Source: Ochotona curzoniae
Lineage: Eukaryota; Chordata; Mammalia; Lagomorpha; Ochotonidae
DNA length: 64,000 bases
Reading direction: 5' to 3'
Assembly: GCF_017591425.1 (NCBI RefSeq)
Contig: NW_024466218.1
Location: 15,948,001-16,012,000 of the forward strand
Part shown: piece by piece, positions 1-13,016 of the stretch
Layout: every line of letters starts with the position of its first letter
Position numbering within the stretch: position 1 is the stretch's first letter
Made by a program: the position numbers and the translations under genes
The notes under the pieces: generated by a model
What the model was told of the DNA's origin: nothing
What the model saw: only the letters and a program-made list of their open reading frames with translations
The model's database searches: none

Positions 1-1916
1 TCCCCAAATGATAAAACTGAGGAAAACTAAAAGGCACTTAATATACAAAGGTATTGTTGGAAGAGTCTATAAAGATCAAGCAATCAAATCCTGTCATGGA
101 GAAGCTGATGCTCTGAGACAAAATTTGCAAAAATTCGTAAAGATTCTTAGCTCTCACTTTGTATGGTCCACAGGTTAGCCAAAATAGTAATGCCAGGGAC
201 TTGTAAGGGTGTTCAAGAGAGAAGGCGAAGTGAACAAACAATAACCCAGGGTCACATAGCCAATCCCAAAACTGGCAGCCTGTCATTCCGAACCCTTACT
301 GCCTCCCAGAACAGACCTGTGTAAGTGCTCGCCAACTTACGAGCAAAAACAGTCTGCATGTGTAAAGGCTTTCGATTTGGTACGGAAAGCCCATTTCACA
401 GGGAAATACGGTTATAGGGTTTCTACTGCACCTCACCTCCGCTTTACAAAGCTGTGCCCCATTCTTACTTTGGCAGATATCTGCGATGCACAGTTTACGA
501 GAACTAAAACAGCACCCAGGTTCTTTAAAAGCTATCGTAATGGCTAAGGTTCTCAGAATCAGAAAATTATTCCCCAAGAACCAGCAATTTAGACATTGGT
601 GGTTGTCTTCAGAAGACTCCAGTAAAATGATGTTACTGTGTATTACGAATGTAAGACAACTTGATGTTTCACAGAGAAGTTGGCTTTGTTAGTCAAATAA
701 CCCTAGTAGGAAGGGAAATAAGATAAACAAACCTAATCCATTGTTGCACCTGTATGGGAAAATCAGGAGAGTAGATGATTAATTCTGCTACAGAAAGTCT
801 CAATCTGACACCACATTTAAAACTAAACTCAGGGGAGACTTAGGCCTCAAGAGTTGAATACCAGGGTTGGGATACACCACAAGAACACAGACAGATACAC
901 AGGATGTATTTACAGGTCTGTGAGAAGCCCTGAGCGAAATGAAGAGAAACGAGAATTTAAGGAGTAGATTTGTATCAGATTTGCTTTTTGGCATTAGTGA
1001 TTTTGTGTGTTTCCTGCTTTTCAAGCACCTTGGAATGAAAAAAAAAAATCTCAAGGACTCTTAATCTTTGGCCTTGTTCTCTTACATGTTAGAGTGAATT
1101 AGGTCCAAATTACATGTCTGTTTCTTATCACTATGCTTATGAATAATAGGAAAGACATGGAACCTTTCTTAACTTGTTTGCTTATTAAATGGAAGAGGTT
1201 TACTATTGACTCACTACTAAAGATAAAGTTTTCAAAAATTCCTAGACAGAGCTATGTAAATATTCATTATCATCATTATTGTGAATATGTACCCAGCAGG
1301 CTTGGTGGAAAGGAAAACATCCAACACCAGTGAAGGACACAGAATTAAATTTCTAGAAAAAATGCCTTATATTCTAGGACGGCAAAGGGATAGCTAACAT
1401 TGGAAATCCAGAACTAGCACAGACAAGAGACACACCTGGCATGCAAAACCAATATGAAAAGGCAAAATTAATATATCTGATAGGATGCTACCCTAGGTTT
1501 TCTAGAAGTAATAATTCAACAATATTTAAGAAGGACAAAATGCTGCAAATGTTTTTTGAAAGGCAACTAAAAAGGGTCTTTTCTTAACACACTTGATTGT
1601 GTATAAATCTCTCTTATATCAAAAAGTAACAGAATTGTGTGCCTTTCAATACAACTAATGTATCTTGTAATCATGGTATAAATAAAATGTGTACAAAGCA
1701 TTTTATTTTTTTTATATGTGTTTCAAAGACTTCATATGTGACACTGACAAGTCTTTAGGATCTTAAAGCTAGTCAGTGACTAAAAAACAGGTCAGCTAAG
1801 TTAAAATAGATGTAATTTCAAACACATTTTAAGAATTTCCAAAGAATCAAATTTATTATATGCTCAATTTCAATGTGAATTTTTCCCATTGTTTCAACTT
1901 TCCCATCCCAACTCTC
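1..1916. other. Unique AT-rich intergenic DNA
   Basis: No gene or clear repeat apart from the possible MIR at 225-300. Open frames of 66-93 codons are of random type. Confidence 0.7.
225..300 (-). repeat. Possible MIR core
   Basis: CCCAGGGTCACATAGC and AACTGGCAGCC...TTCCGAACCC resemble the MIR core in reverse. Too short to be sure. Confidence 0.35.
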
Positions 1917-2130
1917 TATTTTTTAAGATTTATTTTACTTATTGTAAAAACAAGGTTAGGGAGAGAGGGGTAGAGTGAGGGAAGAGAAAGAGAGAAATCC
2001 TTCATCTACAGGTTCACTCCCCACATGGCTGCAAAGGCAAGGCTGGGCTGAAGCCAGCAAGGAGGCTTTAACTCCATCTGTATTCCATGTGAGTGACAGG
2101 GAACCCAAGTACTCCTCATGAACACTGTTA
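1917..2130 (-). mobile_element. C-SINE, diverged
   Basis: T-rich left end with TTTAAGATTTATTTTACTTA, then AGGTTCACTCCCCACATGGC. The head side is lost after about 2,130. Confidence 0.7.
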
Positions 2131-3910
2131 TCTGCAGAATTCCAATATATCTTTAAAACGAATGAGATGTCAAGGTTACAGTCAAGCTCAGCCTTAGGGG
2201 CAGTTTGTAGGATCTGACTCAGAAATATCCTGCACTATTATCTGTTCTTATTAGTCTTTGAGCTTGTGCTTTATAAATAAGTCTTATAGGACAATAGAAC
2301 ATGGTCACAGGAAAAAGCTAGAGAGAAGAAAAGAGGCAGCAGTGCAGGTCAGCATCATTCAATGCATAAGCTTTGTCCTGAGTCAGCCAATGGCTGTATT
2401 CGCAGGACAGTTCTTACACAGGGTACGTTGATAACCTGGATGACTCCGCAGGCCTCATTTCCTCATCTCCCACTGTATCTTTCTGTTAAGCACTATTATG
2501 CCTCAGCTTATTGTACTAAAGTTATAATAATTTGCCCAGCTGTGACATTGAATGTATGTGCTTCTTTAGACCGTAAAACTAAGCTACAATTTCAGAAATA
2601 CATTAGTGACAACATATGTACCTATGCACATATTTATGTATACATATACATATTATGCGTGTGCTTATGTTCATATATTTTACCGATGTAATGATCTTTT
2701 GAGCTGTAGGAATTGTGTTAACTTGGTTCTCTCTCATTCTATTATGAAGAAACACAGCCTATCAAAATCCATCCAGCCATGTTCTCCAAAGCAATTCTTG
2801 GAAATAAAAGTCAAAATAAATGACTTGTAAATGCAAGGTTAAAAACAGTATAAGAGTTGGGATTAAAATTCAAAAATGTCAGATTGACCTCTATTTTGAC
2901 TGCTGCTTATCTAATTCCTTTATTGGACTGTAGTTGGATTTCTCTTTCATTTTAAGTACTTTAGCAATTCAGATTTGTTTTCAGAGAGCACAGAAACACA
3001 CACACATATACAGAACCACACCTAAAATGTCAACAACCACATTTGTTAATTCATCATCCACAGATATCGATGTCCTATTTAAAAGAAAGTCAGACAGTAT
3101 TAGAAAAGCTTTAGGGAAAAGTTTCTTTGCATAACAAAAAGAGCTAATGCATCACGTTATGGTTTGTTAATGGCATTCAATTAACACATAACTGTTGTTA
3201 GTTGATTAAAAATTAACTGTGAATAACCATTTAACATTTAGCACTTACAAGTGTTCCTTGATTTATTAAAATTGTAGGAGCAAAGGAGACTGGGGAGAAG
3301 CTGGAAATATTTTGTTAGATTTCTAATGGAAATTTCAGACACATTGTGAAATATTTCTTCCCTGTAAATATAATCTGTAAATCAATCTTCATGTTTTAAC
3401 CGCTCATGAAGAATTTGCAAACCTCCTGTCTTAAAGACACTTGAGAAATAAATATCTGCCAGCAAGAGAAATCCCCTCAGTTTTCTTGCTGTTCCTATGC
3501 AGATGGTGGACCATACTGTGAAATTTGCTGTTCTTCGATTGCTCCATTCTGCACACGCCCCAAGGAATCTCAGAATTGTAGAGACTAGAAATGTAATAGA
3601 CTAAATAGGTCATCTATTCCAATAGAAATTTTACCAGATTTATACAAGACATTCTTGAATTTACAATACAACTCACTTCTAAGGGGGTCCCACCAGTGAA
3701 TAGAAAATTGGCTTTTTTTCCCCAGCCATCCTACCCGTATATTATGTTCTGCTATTAATCATGTTTCTCTTTTGTGAAGATAATACAACCTGAAAATGTA
3801 CACATAGAATTGCTTTTCCAACTAAGTAATTAGTTTCACCCACCCTAACACAGTGACAGTTTTCCTGAAACTGTTTTCTGCACTCTGGAGAGTAACCCCG
3901 GGTTCTTTAA
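2131..3910. other. Unique AT-rich intergenic DNA
   Basis: Contains a CATATA-rich patch at 2,615-2,690. No other feature seen. Confidence 0.7.
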
Positions 3911-3925
3911 GAATATAGGAGCATT

Positions 3926-4259
3926 GGGCCCAGAGCGGTGGCGCAGTGGTTAACGTCCTCGCCTTGCACGCCTGGCATCCCATATGGGCGCCGGTTCTAA
4001 TCCTGGCAGCCCCGCTTCCCTTCCAGCTCCCTGCCTGCGGCCCGGGAGAGCAGTCGAGGACGGCCCAAAGCTTTGGGACCCTGCACCCGCATGGGAGACC
4101 CGGAAGAGGCTCCTGGCTTCGGATTGGCATAGCATCCAGCGTTGCGCTCACTCACTTGGGGAGTGAATCATCGGACGGAAGATCTTCCTCTCTGTCTCTC
4201 TTCTCTGTATATCCGCCTTTCCAATAAAAATAAAATAAATCTTTAAAAAAAATAAAACA
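3926..4259 (+). mobile_element. C-SINE, full length, fairly young
   Basis: This is a tRNA-derived SINE with pol III A box TGGCGCAGTGG (3,939-3,949) and B box GGTTCTAATCC (3,993-4,003), a CT-rich 3' part and an A-rich tail. It is flanked by a 14-bp target duplication, GAAT(A/G)TAGGAGCAT, at 3,911-3,924 and 4,260-4,273, with one mismatch. Low divergence and several retained CpGs suggest a recent insertion. Small open frames over it are repeat artefacts. Confidence 0.92.
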
Positions 4260-4273
4260 GAATGTAGGAGCAT

Positions 4274-4814
4274 AGGGTCTTTGTGAAGGTAACATTCAAC
4301 AGTGTTGACCTCTAAAACCATCCAAAAGAACCAACTGCAGACACTTGATAGGTACTACAAGACTGTTTTTATGTCTTTCAACATTAATTATCTGTAAGGA
4401 ACAGTAAAATAAATAAGTAAGTCTAACACACCCAGTGACCTCAGAGTAAGCTACACCCCTGTCGGCAGTAATTGGCGCAGAAATAATCAAGACAGTTAGA
4501 TTAGCAATTTAGAGTTTAAGTTGGGTATCTATCAGCTATCACTGAAGAGACTTCATAAATGCTTATAAATACCTAAGAGGAAAGATACTCAGAAAATTAG
4601 AGTTAGGAGTATTTGGGATAGAAGTTCAAGGGAGGATGCACTCTAAAAGAGATTGAGCTACATAATTCAGAATTTGGGAAGATAGAAAGGAGAAATAGTA
4701 AAGTGATGTACAAATTAGGCTATTAAGTACAAGCCAGATACTAATCAACTTAGAGTGAAACAGAGGGTAAATATAGGTTGCAACATAAGAGATAAGATTT
4801 AAGATAAAATACAG
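4274..4814. other. Unique intergenic DNA
   Basis: I see nothing specific here. Confidence 0.6.
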
Positions 4815-4972
4815 GTTTGCTCCTCAAATGTCTTATGGGGACAACTCATGTCCCAGATGATCCTCTTCCAATCAACTTCCTGCTCATGGCTTAGGAAAGC
4901 AGTGGAAGGTGGCCCATTCATTGGGCCTTTGCACCCATGTGGGAGACCCAGATGAAGCTATATAAATAAACC
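4815..4972 (+). mobile_element. C-SINE, internal part
   Basis: Sense SINE body (CCTCTTCCAATCAACTTCC, CACCCATGTGGGAGACCCAG). The 3' half is deleted and a (TG)n microsatellite follows the short A-rich end. Confidence 0.7.
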
Positions 4973-4979
4973 TTCGTGC

Positions 4980-4983
<4 letters not shown>

Positions 4984-5021
<38 letters not shown>
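4984..5021. repeat. (TG)19 microsatellite
   Basis: Uninterrupted TG dinucleotides following a decayed SINE piece. Confidence 0.95.
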
Positions 5022-5022
<1 letters not shown>

Positions 5023-5229
5023 GCCTTTCACTTTCCTGAAGGTATCAATTGTAATGAAAAGTTTTAAATTTTTATAAAATTCAATTTAACTATTTATTTC
5101 ATATATGAGAAAGTATTCCAAATCCATCATAGTTAGTTACTCTAGTGCTTTTGCCAAAGAATTCTGTGATTTTAGCTCTTCATTTTAACTCATTGATCTA
5201 ATTTTACATCTTAATTCTTTTTTGTTTTA

Positions 5230-5598
5230 AAGAATCTTTTAGTTTTTGTATTTAAAAGACACACACACATGTGGTGGGACAGAGAGAGAGAGAGAGAGAG
5301 AAAAGAGAGAGAGAGAGAGAGAGAGGAGACAAAGACACAGGAAGAGAAACCACTTCTATTCACTGATTCACTCTCCAAATGCTGGCAGCAGCTAGGCCTG
5401 GGCTAGGCCACTGGAACTTACTCCAACTTTCCCAGCTGGATGGCAGAAATCTGATTATTTTAGTCCTCAGCTGCTGAATCCCAGGGCAATGGAAGAAAGC
5501 TGGAATGTGCAGCAGAGCCAGGACTCGAACCCAAGCACTCTCTTAGGGGAAGTGAGCAATTGCATGCTGGCCACTGCGCAATCAGCTACACTGGACTT
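5230..5598 (-). mobile_element. Old-subfamily SINE with GA expansion
   Basis: Minus copy of the older lagomorph SINE type. The CT-rich zone has expanded to (GA)n at 5,279-5,326. The B-box region reads CCAGGACTCGAACCCAAGC. Confidence 0.7.
5279..5326. repeat. (GA)n microsatellite within SINE
   Basis: GA repeat with one AAAA interruption, grown from the CT-rich part of the old SINE. Confidence 0.95.
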
Positions 5599-5778
5599 TC
5601 ACTTTTAACTTATCTGTACCTTTGAATTTAAAGTGTGCTTATTATGGGGACAATATAGCTGGGTCACATTTTATTTACATATTCTTTAAATTTCTATGTT
5701 TTGCTTAGAGTGTTCAGTCTGTATTTAAGGTAGACATAAAAATATTAATGTCTGCCCAAAAAAGAGAAGAATATTCTT

Positions 5779-6105
5779 GGGCCCTGTTCAATGGCTCAGT
5801 GGCTAAATGCTCAACTCACACTTGCCAAGATCCCTTGGGGGCACCTGTTAGTGTCCTAGATGCTCCACTTCCCATCCAACTCCCTGATGTGACCCGGGAA
5901 AGCAGTCCAGGATGACCCAAGGCCTCGAGACCCTGTACCCACATGAGAAACCTGGAAGAAGCTCCTGGCTCCAGATTGGCTTAGTTTCAGCAGTTGTGGC
6001 CAGTTGGGGAGTAAACCAGCAGATTGAAGAGCTTTCTATCAATCTCTCATTCTCTCTGTAAACCTGCCTTTCAGTTAAAAATAAATAAATCTTTAAAAAA
6101 AAATA
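5779..6105 (+). mobile_element. C-SINE, full length, diverged
   Basis: Head GGGCCCTGTTCAATGGCTCAG to tail AAATAAATAAATCTTTAAAA. The B box is not well preserved. Confidence 0.85.
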
Positions 6106-6738
6106 CAAAAACATTTCTAATAATTGTGGAATACAATGGGTAATCATAAAATGGCTGTTTTGAATGCTATTTAAAACCAAAAGTGCTGGACTATCATCAT
6201 CATTCAATAACATCACAAGTCAATTTCACTTGTAAAAGCTTCAGTATGAACTCTCTTTCCCCTTAGAGAACATCCTTGAGACACTCACAGAGAAAAGGAA
6301 CTAGCAGCATCATCATTGCACATCCCTGCGACTCATCTGCAGATTCAACATCCAGGACCATCTGCCCAACATTTTTCATGATAACATAATCCTGTTAGAA
6401 AGGCCAATAGAAATAGCTCCATTCATAGACTGCAACTTTCTTCTCTTCTTGTCCCTTCATTTTGAAAAATCGTTCAGTTAGAGATTTGGATATTCTAAAC
6501 TCCCTTCTGAGCTTTTGTTTATTGACTTCTTACATTCCACACCCTAGTTTTGTCTTGGCCTCATGTGCTGTTTGTGTCACTGATGCTGAAAAGAAAAGTG
6601 TCAGGGTGTTCCTCAGCTGCATCGGAAAAGCTCTTTTATACTCACATGAAGGATGGAAAATATATATTTATATGTGAAGCCTGTGAGTGGAATGAAACAG
6701 TGATTATGACTTATAGCGATGAATTGATAATAATTTTA
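6106..6738. other. Unique intergenic DNA
   Basis: I see nothing specific. Overlapping frames of 71-76 codons at 6,462-6,780 have no recognisable features. Confidence 0.6.
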
Positions 6739-6752
6739 AAGATAAATTTTGT

Positions 6753-7058
6753 AGGCCAGCATCGTGGTTCAACAGGCTAATTCAATAGGCACCTTCCAGT
6801 AACAGCATCCCATACTGCACCACTTCGTGTCCCGGCTGCTCCACTTCCAATCCAGCTTCCTGCTCGTGGCCAAGGAAAGCAGGACAGAGATGGCCTGAGG
6901 GCTTGGAACCCTAAACACATGTGGATGAACTGGAAGAGGCTCCTGGCAGCCAGTTGGGGAGTGAATTGATGGATGGAAGATTTGTCTGTCCTTTTCTTTG
7001 TGAATCTGCCTCTCAAGTAAAAAAAAAAAAAAAAGAAAAACTAAATCTTGAAAAAAAT
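6753..7058 (+). mobile_element. C-SINE with target duplication
   Basis: A complete but diverged sense copy with an A-rich tail from about 7,018. A perfect 14-bp duplication AAGATAAATTTTGT flanks it (6,739-6,752 and 7,059-7,072). The B-box region is degenerate, so it is older than the copy at 32,652. Confidence 0.85.
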
Positions 7059-7072
7059 AAGATAAATTTTGT

Positions 7073-9099
7073 CAGCAAAATTTATGTATTTATGCAGATA
7101 TTTCATAGACATTAGGTCAGGGGTATGCATTCACCTATGTACATATTTAGGGAGAGATAGAACAGAGATGGAGATAGAGAAATTGTGCAATCTGAGGCAC
7201 TCCTGTTTTCATAACATCCAAAGTCATCAGTGAGACAGACCTCAAAACAAAATTAGTGAAATCTGGTCATTTGTCTTCAGCCATTTCTGAGACATGAAGA
7301 AGAAGTCTGGGAAGTCTGCTTGATTGCGTTCAGACTTTGTTTCACACTCTTTGCAGATATGTCAAAGTGAAGTTCAGAAATTGAAATGAGAAGGCACTTG
7401 CTTGGAGCCTGCAAGTCAAGTCAAAGAGCTTGACTCATTTAAATGACCAAAGGAAGATGGTGTCTAGAGTTGTACAGTACAGAGAGGCTGTTTTGAAAGG
7501 TGTTTGTTTTTAGGTAGGAGAACCTTGAATATATTTACGGAATAAAGAAGAAAACAATAAAAACAGAGAAATCACAAATAGACATAGATGCTGAAAAGGA
7601 CAATGTCTTTGAGGAATGGTGAGAGAATGGTGGGCTGGAGAGGTTCTGCAGGTGGTACTTTGTCCTGAGGGAAGAAGAGGTCCTGGAATGAAGCATAAGT
7701 TTCCCAGGAGGTGAAAGGCAAGGTCATCACCTTTGACAGGAAGGGATTTGTGGCTAGGGGATTTAGGGGCCTGTTGACCCTTTACTGGCGAGCTGAGCTT
7801 TGTGAAGACTGAGAAGAAGAGTCTCCTTTGCAGAGCTAAGCTTGCTAGAGAGGGATATGGAATCACATATGAATAGCCACCCGGAAAAAAAAAATGAGAG
7901 AGAAGTAAAATCCATTATATTGGGAAAGAAAGTAAAATGAGAGGCCACACGGTGAGCTTGACTTTAGTTGTTTAAAAGAAACAAAGAACCCAGGGTGTGA
8001 TCTTGAAATTATGAGCTCTTGAAGGGTAAATGTTGTTTTAAGATTTAAAGCTGGAGCAGGAAGGTCAGATGTGTTGTCTCATAAAGGTTATGTTGATATG
8101 GATTCCAAGGATCCATCTAAGTTTAACAGGAAAGAAGGTCATGGTCAGAGAGTAAGGTCTGCTTGTGCGGAGTGAGAGTAGGAACATACAGCAAGTATTT
8201 GTCATTCCCTCCTGTTTACATTGTCCACACAAATATTGAAGTTACCTGGGACCTAAGAGAGAAGAGCAATTAGATAAATAGGAATTTTTCCATGGTAGTA
8301 GAAGAGTAAATATCTGGAAGAAGCAATGGAGAATTAATAAAACATGCAGTATCAGAAGAAAGTTATCTCTGCCAAAATAAGACAGATGGTGGAGTCAGAG
8401 TGAAACACAGTCTCCATAAGAAGTCTGATACCTACAGAAAACTGTTCTGACCTAAGCTAAAATGATTCTCCAGACTATGCTTTCTTCGGATTTACCATGA
8501 AGAAAATCTGCTTTAGTTCTGCAGATATGTATATTGTACGGGATAAATGAATAAGAACAACAGGAATTACCACTCTGAAATAGTATTTAATGCTCCAAGA
8601 TCTCCCAGGAAAGCCATGTTCCCGAACCTGACTTCTATCTAGTTTTTCGTCTTTTCCCCACCATTCCACTAATGCTTCACCCTAAACAGGCCAGTATGCC
8701 CACTGCCAACACTATTCGTGTCTGCTCAGACTCCTACTTCCCTTTTAGCAGCATACCCACCTCAGACACCCTCTTTGCTCATTTGACAGTTAAAGCTTTT
8801 CACCTTTTCCCAAGCCCAACCTTGCCCCTCCTCACCACTCATTTTCTGAAAATTTTCCCTAGTTCCAGATAATTATGATTTTGTCCTCCTCTACCATCAC
8901 AATATGTGTGTGAGTGTGTGCATCTTCAACAAAGCACTAGATGCTTACAACTTTTCATATCTTTCAATTCTTTGCATATGCTATACACTCGGGAAATCAT
9001 TGATATGTAAATAAAGGAGTTAAGAGAATAGCTATACAATACTTCCTCTCTACACTTTTTATTTTCTTGAGGGAGTGCAAAGCTCTAAATAGTAGGATC
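7073..9099. other. SINE-free intergenic DNA, perhaps ancient repeat
   Basis: The purine-rich stretch 7,500-8,290 has the look of an old interspersed repeat (CATTCCCTCCTGTTTACATT then GTCCACACAAATATTGAAGTT), but I cannot name a family. No gene seen. Confidence 0.5.
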
Positions 9100-10010
9100 T
9101 AGAACCACACAAGGACTGCAGTGCGATTCCAGTTGGAAGGAAAGTGCTAAAATTCACCCTCAATCCAAGTATCTCCAGACATGTTGGCAGTTTGAAGGTG
9201 GAAGCTAAAACCACCTGAAGAACAGGGGTGGGGAGGGGTGCACCCTCTTCCCCAAAGCCCGAAGGGTACCTCCTTCATCACTCACTAGAGTGTGCAGTGT
9301 TTCTGGCAAGCTCCCATTATCCCATCACTCTCAGATGGTGGGCAGTGGAATCGATATTCCCAAGGCTGTAAAAAGCTCCCAAATGTTGTGCTGCCATTCA
9401 TTCAACAACAGGGGGAGAAATAAGGGAGGGGAAGAAAAACTGATGTTGGCTTCTTATTTTGCTTATGTTGTTAAAAGCTGCTCTGAAACTGCGGTTCTGG
9501 AATAGGTCCCCTCTTTCTTTGAAAGCATGCTGTGTGATAGACTGTCATTTGTCCCCTGACTCCAGAAGAGCCAGCTGGCAGCTAAGTGCTAAAGCCAGTG
9601 ACTTGCATGTGTTTTTCTGACATTTAACAAATGGGAACAGCTTGCAAATCTGCATTAACTCACTCTGTCTCACAAATAATCAGGGCCTATGCAGTGTAGA
9701 CACTGGGAACATTAGCTCAGACACAAAGAGAGGCTGGGGGTGGGAGGTGGCAACAGAAAGCAAGTCAGCAAATAACGGATGTTTTAATGAAGGGATGAAT
9801 GTAGCGTTCTGGTTCAGAGGGAAGAGTTTTGAAGTCATTTTTGTTTTTCAACAAGCCAGTGCTAATGGTGCTAAATCTGTCTGTCAAGGCTTGCCTTTGC
9901 AGCCTGAAGTCATGTTGCCTGAACCTTACAAATGCTGATTTGTCATTGGTTGCTTCCATACTGCAAACACCATTTCAAATGCCTTATGCTTCAGAGCCAA
10001 AAAACTCCTA
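9100..10010. promoter_or_regulatory. Candidate conserved noncoding element
   Basis: A SINE-free stretch of mixed composition with E-box cores (CAGATGGTG at about 9,330, CAGCTGGCAGCT at about 9,572) and no repeat I recognise. Short open frames here look random. Offered as a candidate only because it is unlike the AT-rich filler around it. Confidence 0.25.
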
Positions 10011-11230
10011 AAGGGTCTGTGTTTGACCACAAGAGGATTCTTGCAATGCCACATGATACAGTTGGAGCTGCCCCAACCCTACTGTTGATGGAGAGAAAGA
10101 AAAAGTACCAATTAGACTGCCCTTTATAAATACACATTTTTCAGGAAAGTTGTCAGATGCACATGTGTAAGTTGGTGATACAACTTCCTCACAAAAGTAC
10201 ATGACCATAAATAGGGGCACAGGTCTAGCATTGTGGATTTAGGATAAATAAGTCTGCCTTGTTCAGGGTGATTTAGCAATTGGGGATAGGAACCGAAAAT
10301 TCCTAGATGTTTCATTCAGTTTAAAAAAAAGTTAAATTTGTGACATTGTTTCAGGTGGAAACCCCATCTCTCTCTCTCCCTTTACATATATATATACATA
10401 TACATATATATGTATATACATATGTGCATATATATATGTTTTTGGCACAAGACTTTGAAAATCTGGCTTTCAGAACAGGTGAGATGAATTTCACCTTCTT
10501 AAATGTTAGGCACAATCTCATAATCACCACATACCCACTGGAGCTCTAAAAAACAGACAGATCCTCTATTCAGAGCCATGAAAGTGACCTGATCCCAAGG
10601 CCTTAGGATTAAGACATTATCACAACACAGCAAAGTTACAAACATCCTCACTCATACATGAGAGACCAGCAAGACAGTCACCTGGCCCTAGGGACAATGG
10701 TGTTATAGCTCTGCCTGTGGCTAAACCACAGTCAAAATCCATACATCATGCTACCTAATGCCATAAAGATGAGTCCCCAGACAGAACCCCATGCCTTCTG
10801 AGGAGACATAATAGAGGTGGCAATTACACTGAAGACAAAAATCAACTTTCAGGGACCAGAAATTAAGTCCAAATTGACCTCATTGGCTGAAAGAACTGTC
10901 ACATTCTAAACAGAGCAGTCATTGTCAATGGAACTGATCTTCAACACTACAGACTGCAACAGATATATTTCAGGCGGGAGCAGAGAAAAAAAAAACTCAA
11001 CTCAGATTTGAGATCCAGGTGGTTATTTAGAGCTAAATACTTAGAAGGGGCTTTATGGTGTTGAAATGCTGTACCCTGTTCCATGACTATTAACTGAGTT
11101 GTATGACTCTGGGAAAAAAGGCAATAAGAAAATAGAACCCATGCCTCCAGTACAGGGAGCTGCAGATGGAGTCACCATGAGTCTGGGTAAGATGCAGAGG
11201 CTTCTGTTCATGGAGAAGGAAAAGGTAGGT
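10011..11230. other. Intergenic DNA, no gene
   Basis: The part from 10,540 to 11,000 reads like a decayed LTR-type repeat, without a nameable family. 10,210-10,260 may hold a very old SINE head. Confidence 0.45.
10385..10440. repeat. TA/CA-rich microsatellite
   Basis: Mixed ATATAC and TATG units after a CT run. Confidence 0.85.
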
Positions 11231-11515
11231 TTTTTTTTTTGGCGGGGGTGGGGGTGGCATTAAGAGTTCCTATCTACTGGTTGAGCCATCTAAATTCCCA
11301 CAATGGAGGAAGGTAGAGCAGAGACTAACGGTGGAAGCCAGGAACCCATTTTAGGTTCTCCACATTGGTGGTAATAGCTCAACTACTTGAGCCACCTTCT
11401 GCTTCTTCAGAGAGTCTACAATCAAAAATCAGAGCTGTATATAAACTCCTGACCCTCTGGCATGGAGTGTGGATGTCTGAATCAGCATCTTAACTATTAT
11501 GCTAACAGCCTGTCT
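11231..11515 (-). mobile_element. Old-subfamily SINE
   Basis: Diverged minus copy (GAGTTCCTATCTACTGGTTGA, CTACTTGAGCCACCTTCTGC). A T-run followed by GGCGGGGGTGGGGGTGG marks its left end. Confidence 0.55.
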
Positions 11516-12687
11516 CAAATTCGAATTTTTAAGCACATAGCAATAGTGTATTATTTATCTGGAATATGGAGAGCTAAAAAGTGAGTCTCTAGCTAATCTA
11601 GCAAATTCTTTACTAACATATATCAAAAATAGAATATTCCAAATTGGGTGTTCTGAGGCCAAATCTTTTTTCCCTCTCCTCTCTCTAATTCTAAATCTAG
11701 AATTGACAGCTTTTCTCTTATGCACTGTCCCCCAACCCCATCCATCCATCTTCAGTTCTAATAACACTACCCTGAATTAAGCCTTCATGACTTTTTCCTT
11801 CTCCACAGTTACATCTCCTGAACTTGTCTCCCTCATCCCATTTTTATTCCCATTCAACCCAAAGGACAGAGAGATTTCATAAAACCAAATTCTGGTCATT
11901 CGAATCACCCCTAGTTAAAACCCTTCAACTCGTGGCTCTCAAAACGTATACAACAGTGCTTCAAGTCTCCACTCAAATTCACAAGAGTGATCTCAAATAT
12001 TTTTAATTTTTGAAAAAACAGTAATATTCCACCAGTTTCCACATTCAGTAGCACTACATTTTTTTTCTGGGTTGTCCTATCTTTGGGAAACTGGTCCTAC
12101 AGTGGTTTCTGTAACAGAAGAGCCAACAATTGTAGAATAGGAAATAAGGATAAAGGTTTTTTTTTTTTATCTAATTCCAAGTTTTTCAGAAGTTATATAG
12201 TGTCTTGTATGCAAACATCGACACTTATTTAAGAACGAACTACAGTAAGCCCCGCAGATCTGCCTGTTCCATATCTATTAATTCAACCAGTCTTGGCTGG
12301 AAAAACAGTTAGAAAAAAATGCATTTATACTGAGTATCTGTAGATTTTTTTTCTATTATTCCCCAAGTAACACAGCATAACTACTATTTGCATGGGACTT
12401 ACATTGCATTAGTTTGTAACTAGTCTGCATATGATTTAAAATATGTGGAGTGTTACACAGACCTGTGTGAAGACTTCACCATCATCTCATGTGAGGGACT
12501 GGAGCATCTGTCAATTTTGGTGTCTATGTGAGGATAATTCAATAATTAATTCCATACAGATATTGAGGGACAGTTACCAAAAATATGGTTTTCTTTCATA
12601 TATGTTTATTTTTTTTTCCCAAAGAACTCGTAAACTACTAAGTTGTGAATACTTGTTAAGCTATTTGGATCTAATTACTTCTTTTCT
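11516..12687. other. Unique intergenic DNA
   Basis: Several T-runs (12,058, 12,158, 12,344). No gene or clear repeat. Confidence 0.6.
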
Positions 12688-13016
12688 TCTTTTAACAAAT
12701 TTGTTTATTTGTATCGGAAAGGCAGATTTACAGAGAGGAGAGGCAGAGACAAAGATCTTCCATCTGCTAGTTCACTTCCCAGATGGCTGCAATTGCTGGA
12801 GCTAAACCAATCCAAAACCAGGAACCAGGAGCTTCTTCCGGGTTTCTCACGTGGATACAGCATCCCAAGGCTTTGACCCATCTTCCTCTGCTTTCTCAGA
12901 CCACAAACAGGAAGCTGGGTGGAAACTGGAGCAGCCAGGACACAATCAGGTAGTTATATGGGATCCTCGCAAGTGCAAGGAGATAATTAGACAGTTGAGC
13001 CATCACGCAGGACCCC
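12688..13016 (-). mobile_element. C-SINE, full length
   Basis: Left end TTTATTTGTATCGGAAAGGC, head at right CATCACGCAGGACCCC. It abuts retroelement copy E. Confidence 0.85.

Noticed and set aside
3822..4227. Overlapping frames of 60-109 codons on both strands, recurring at 32,685-33,090 and elsewhere
   Set aside because: They are translations of the C-SINE, which explains why similar peptides recur across the window.
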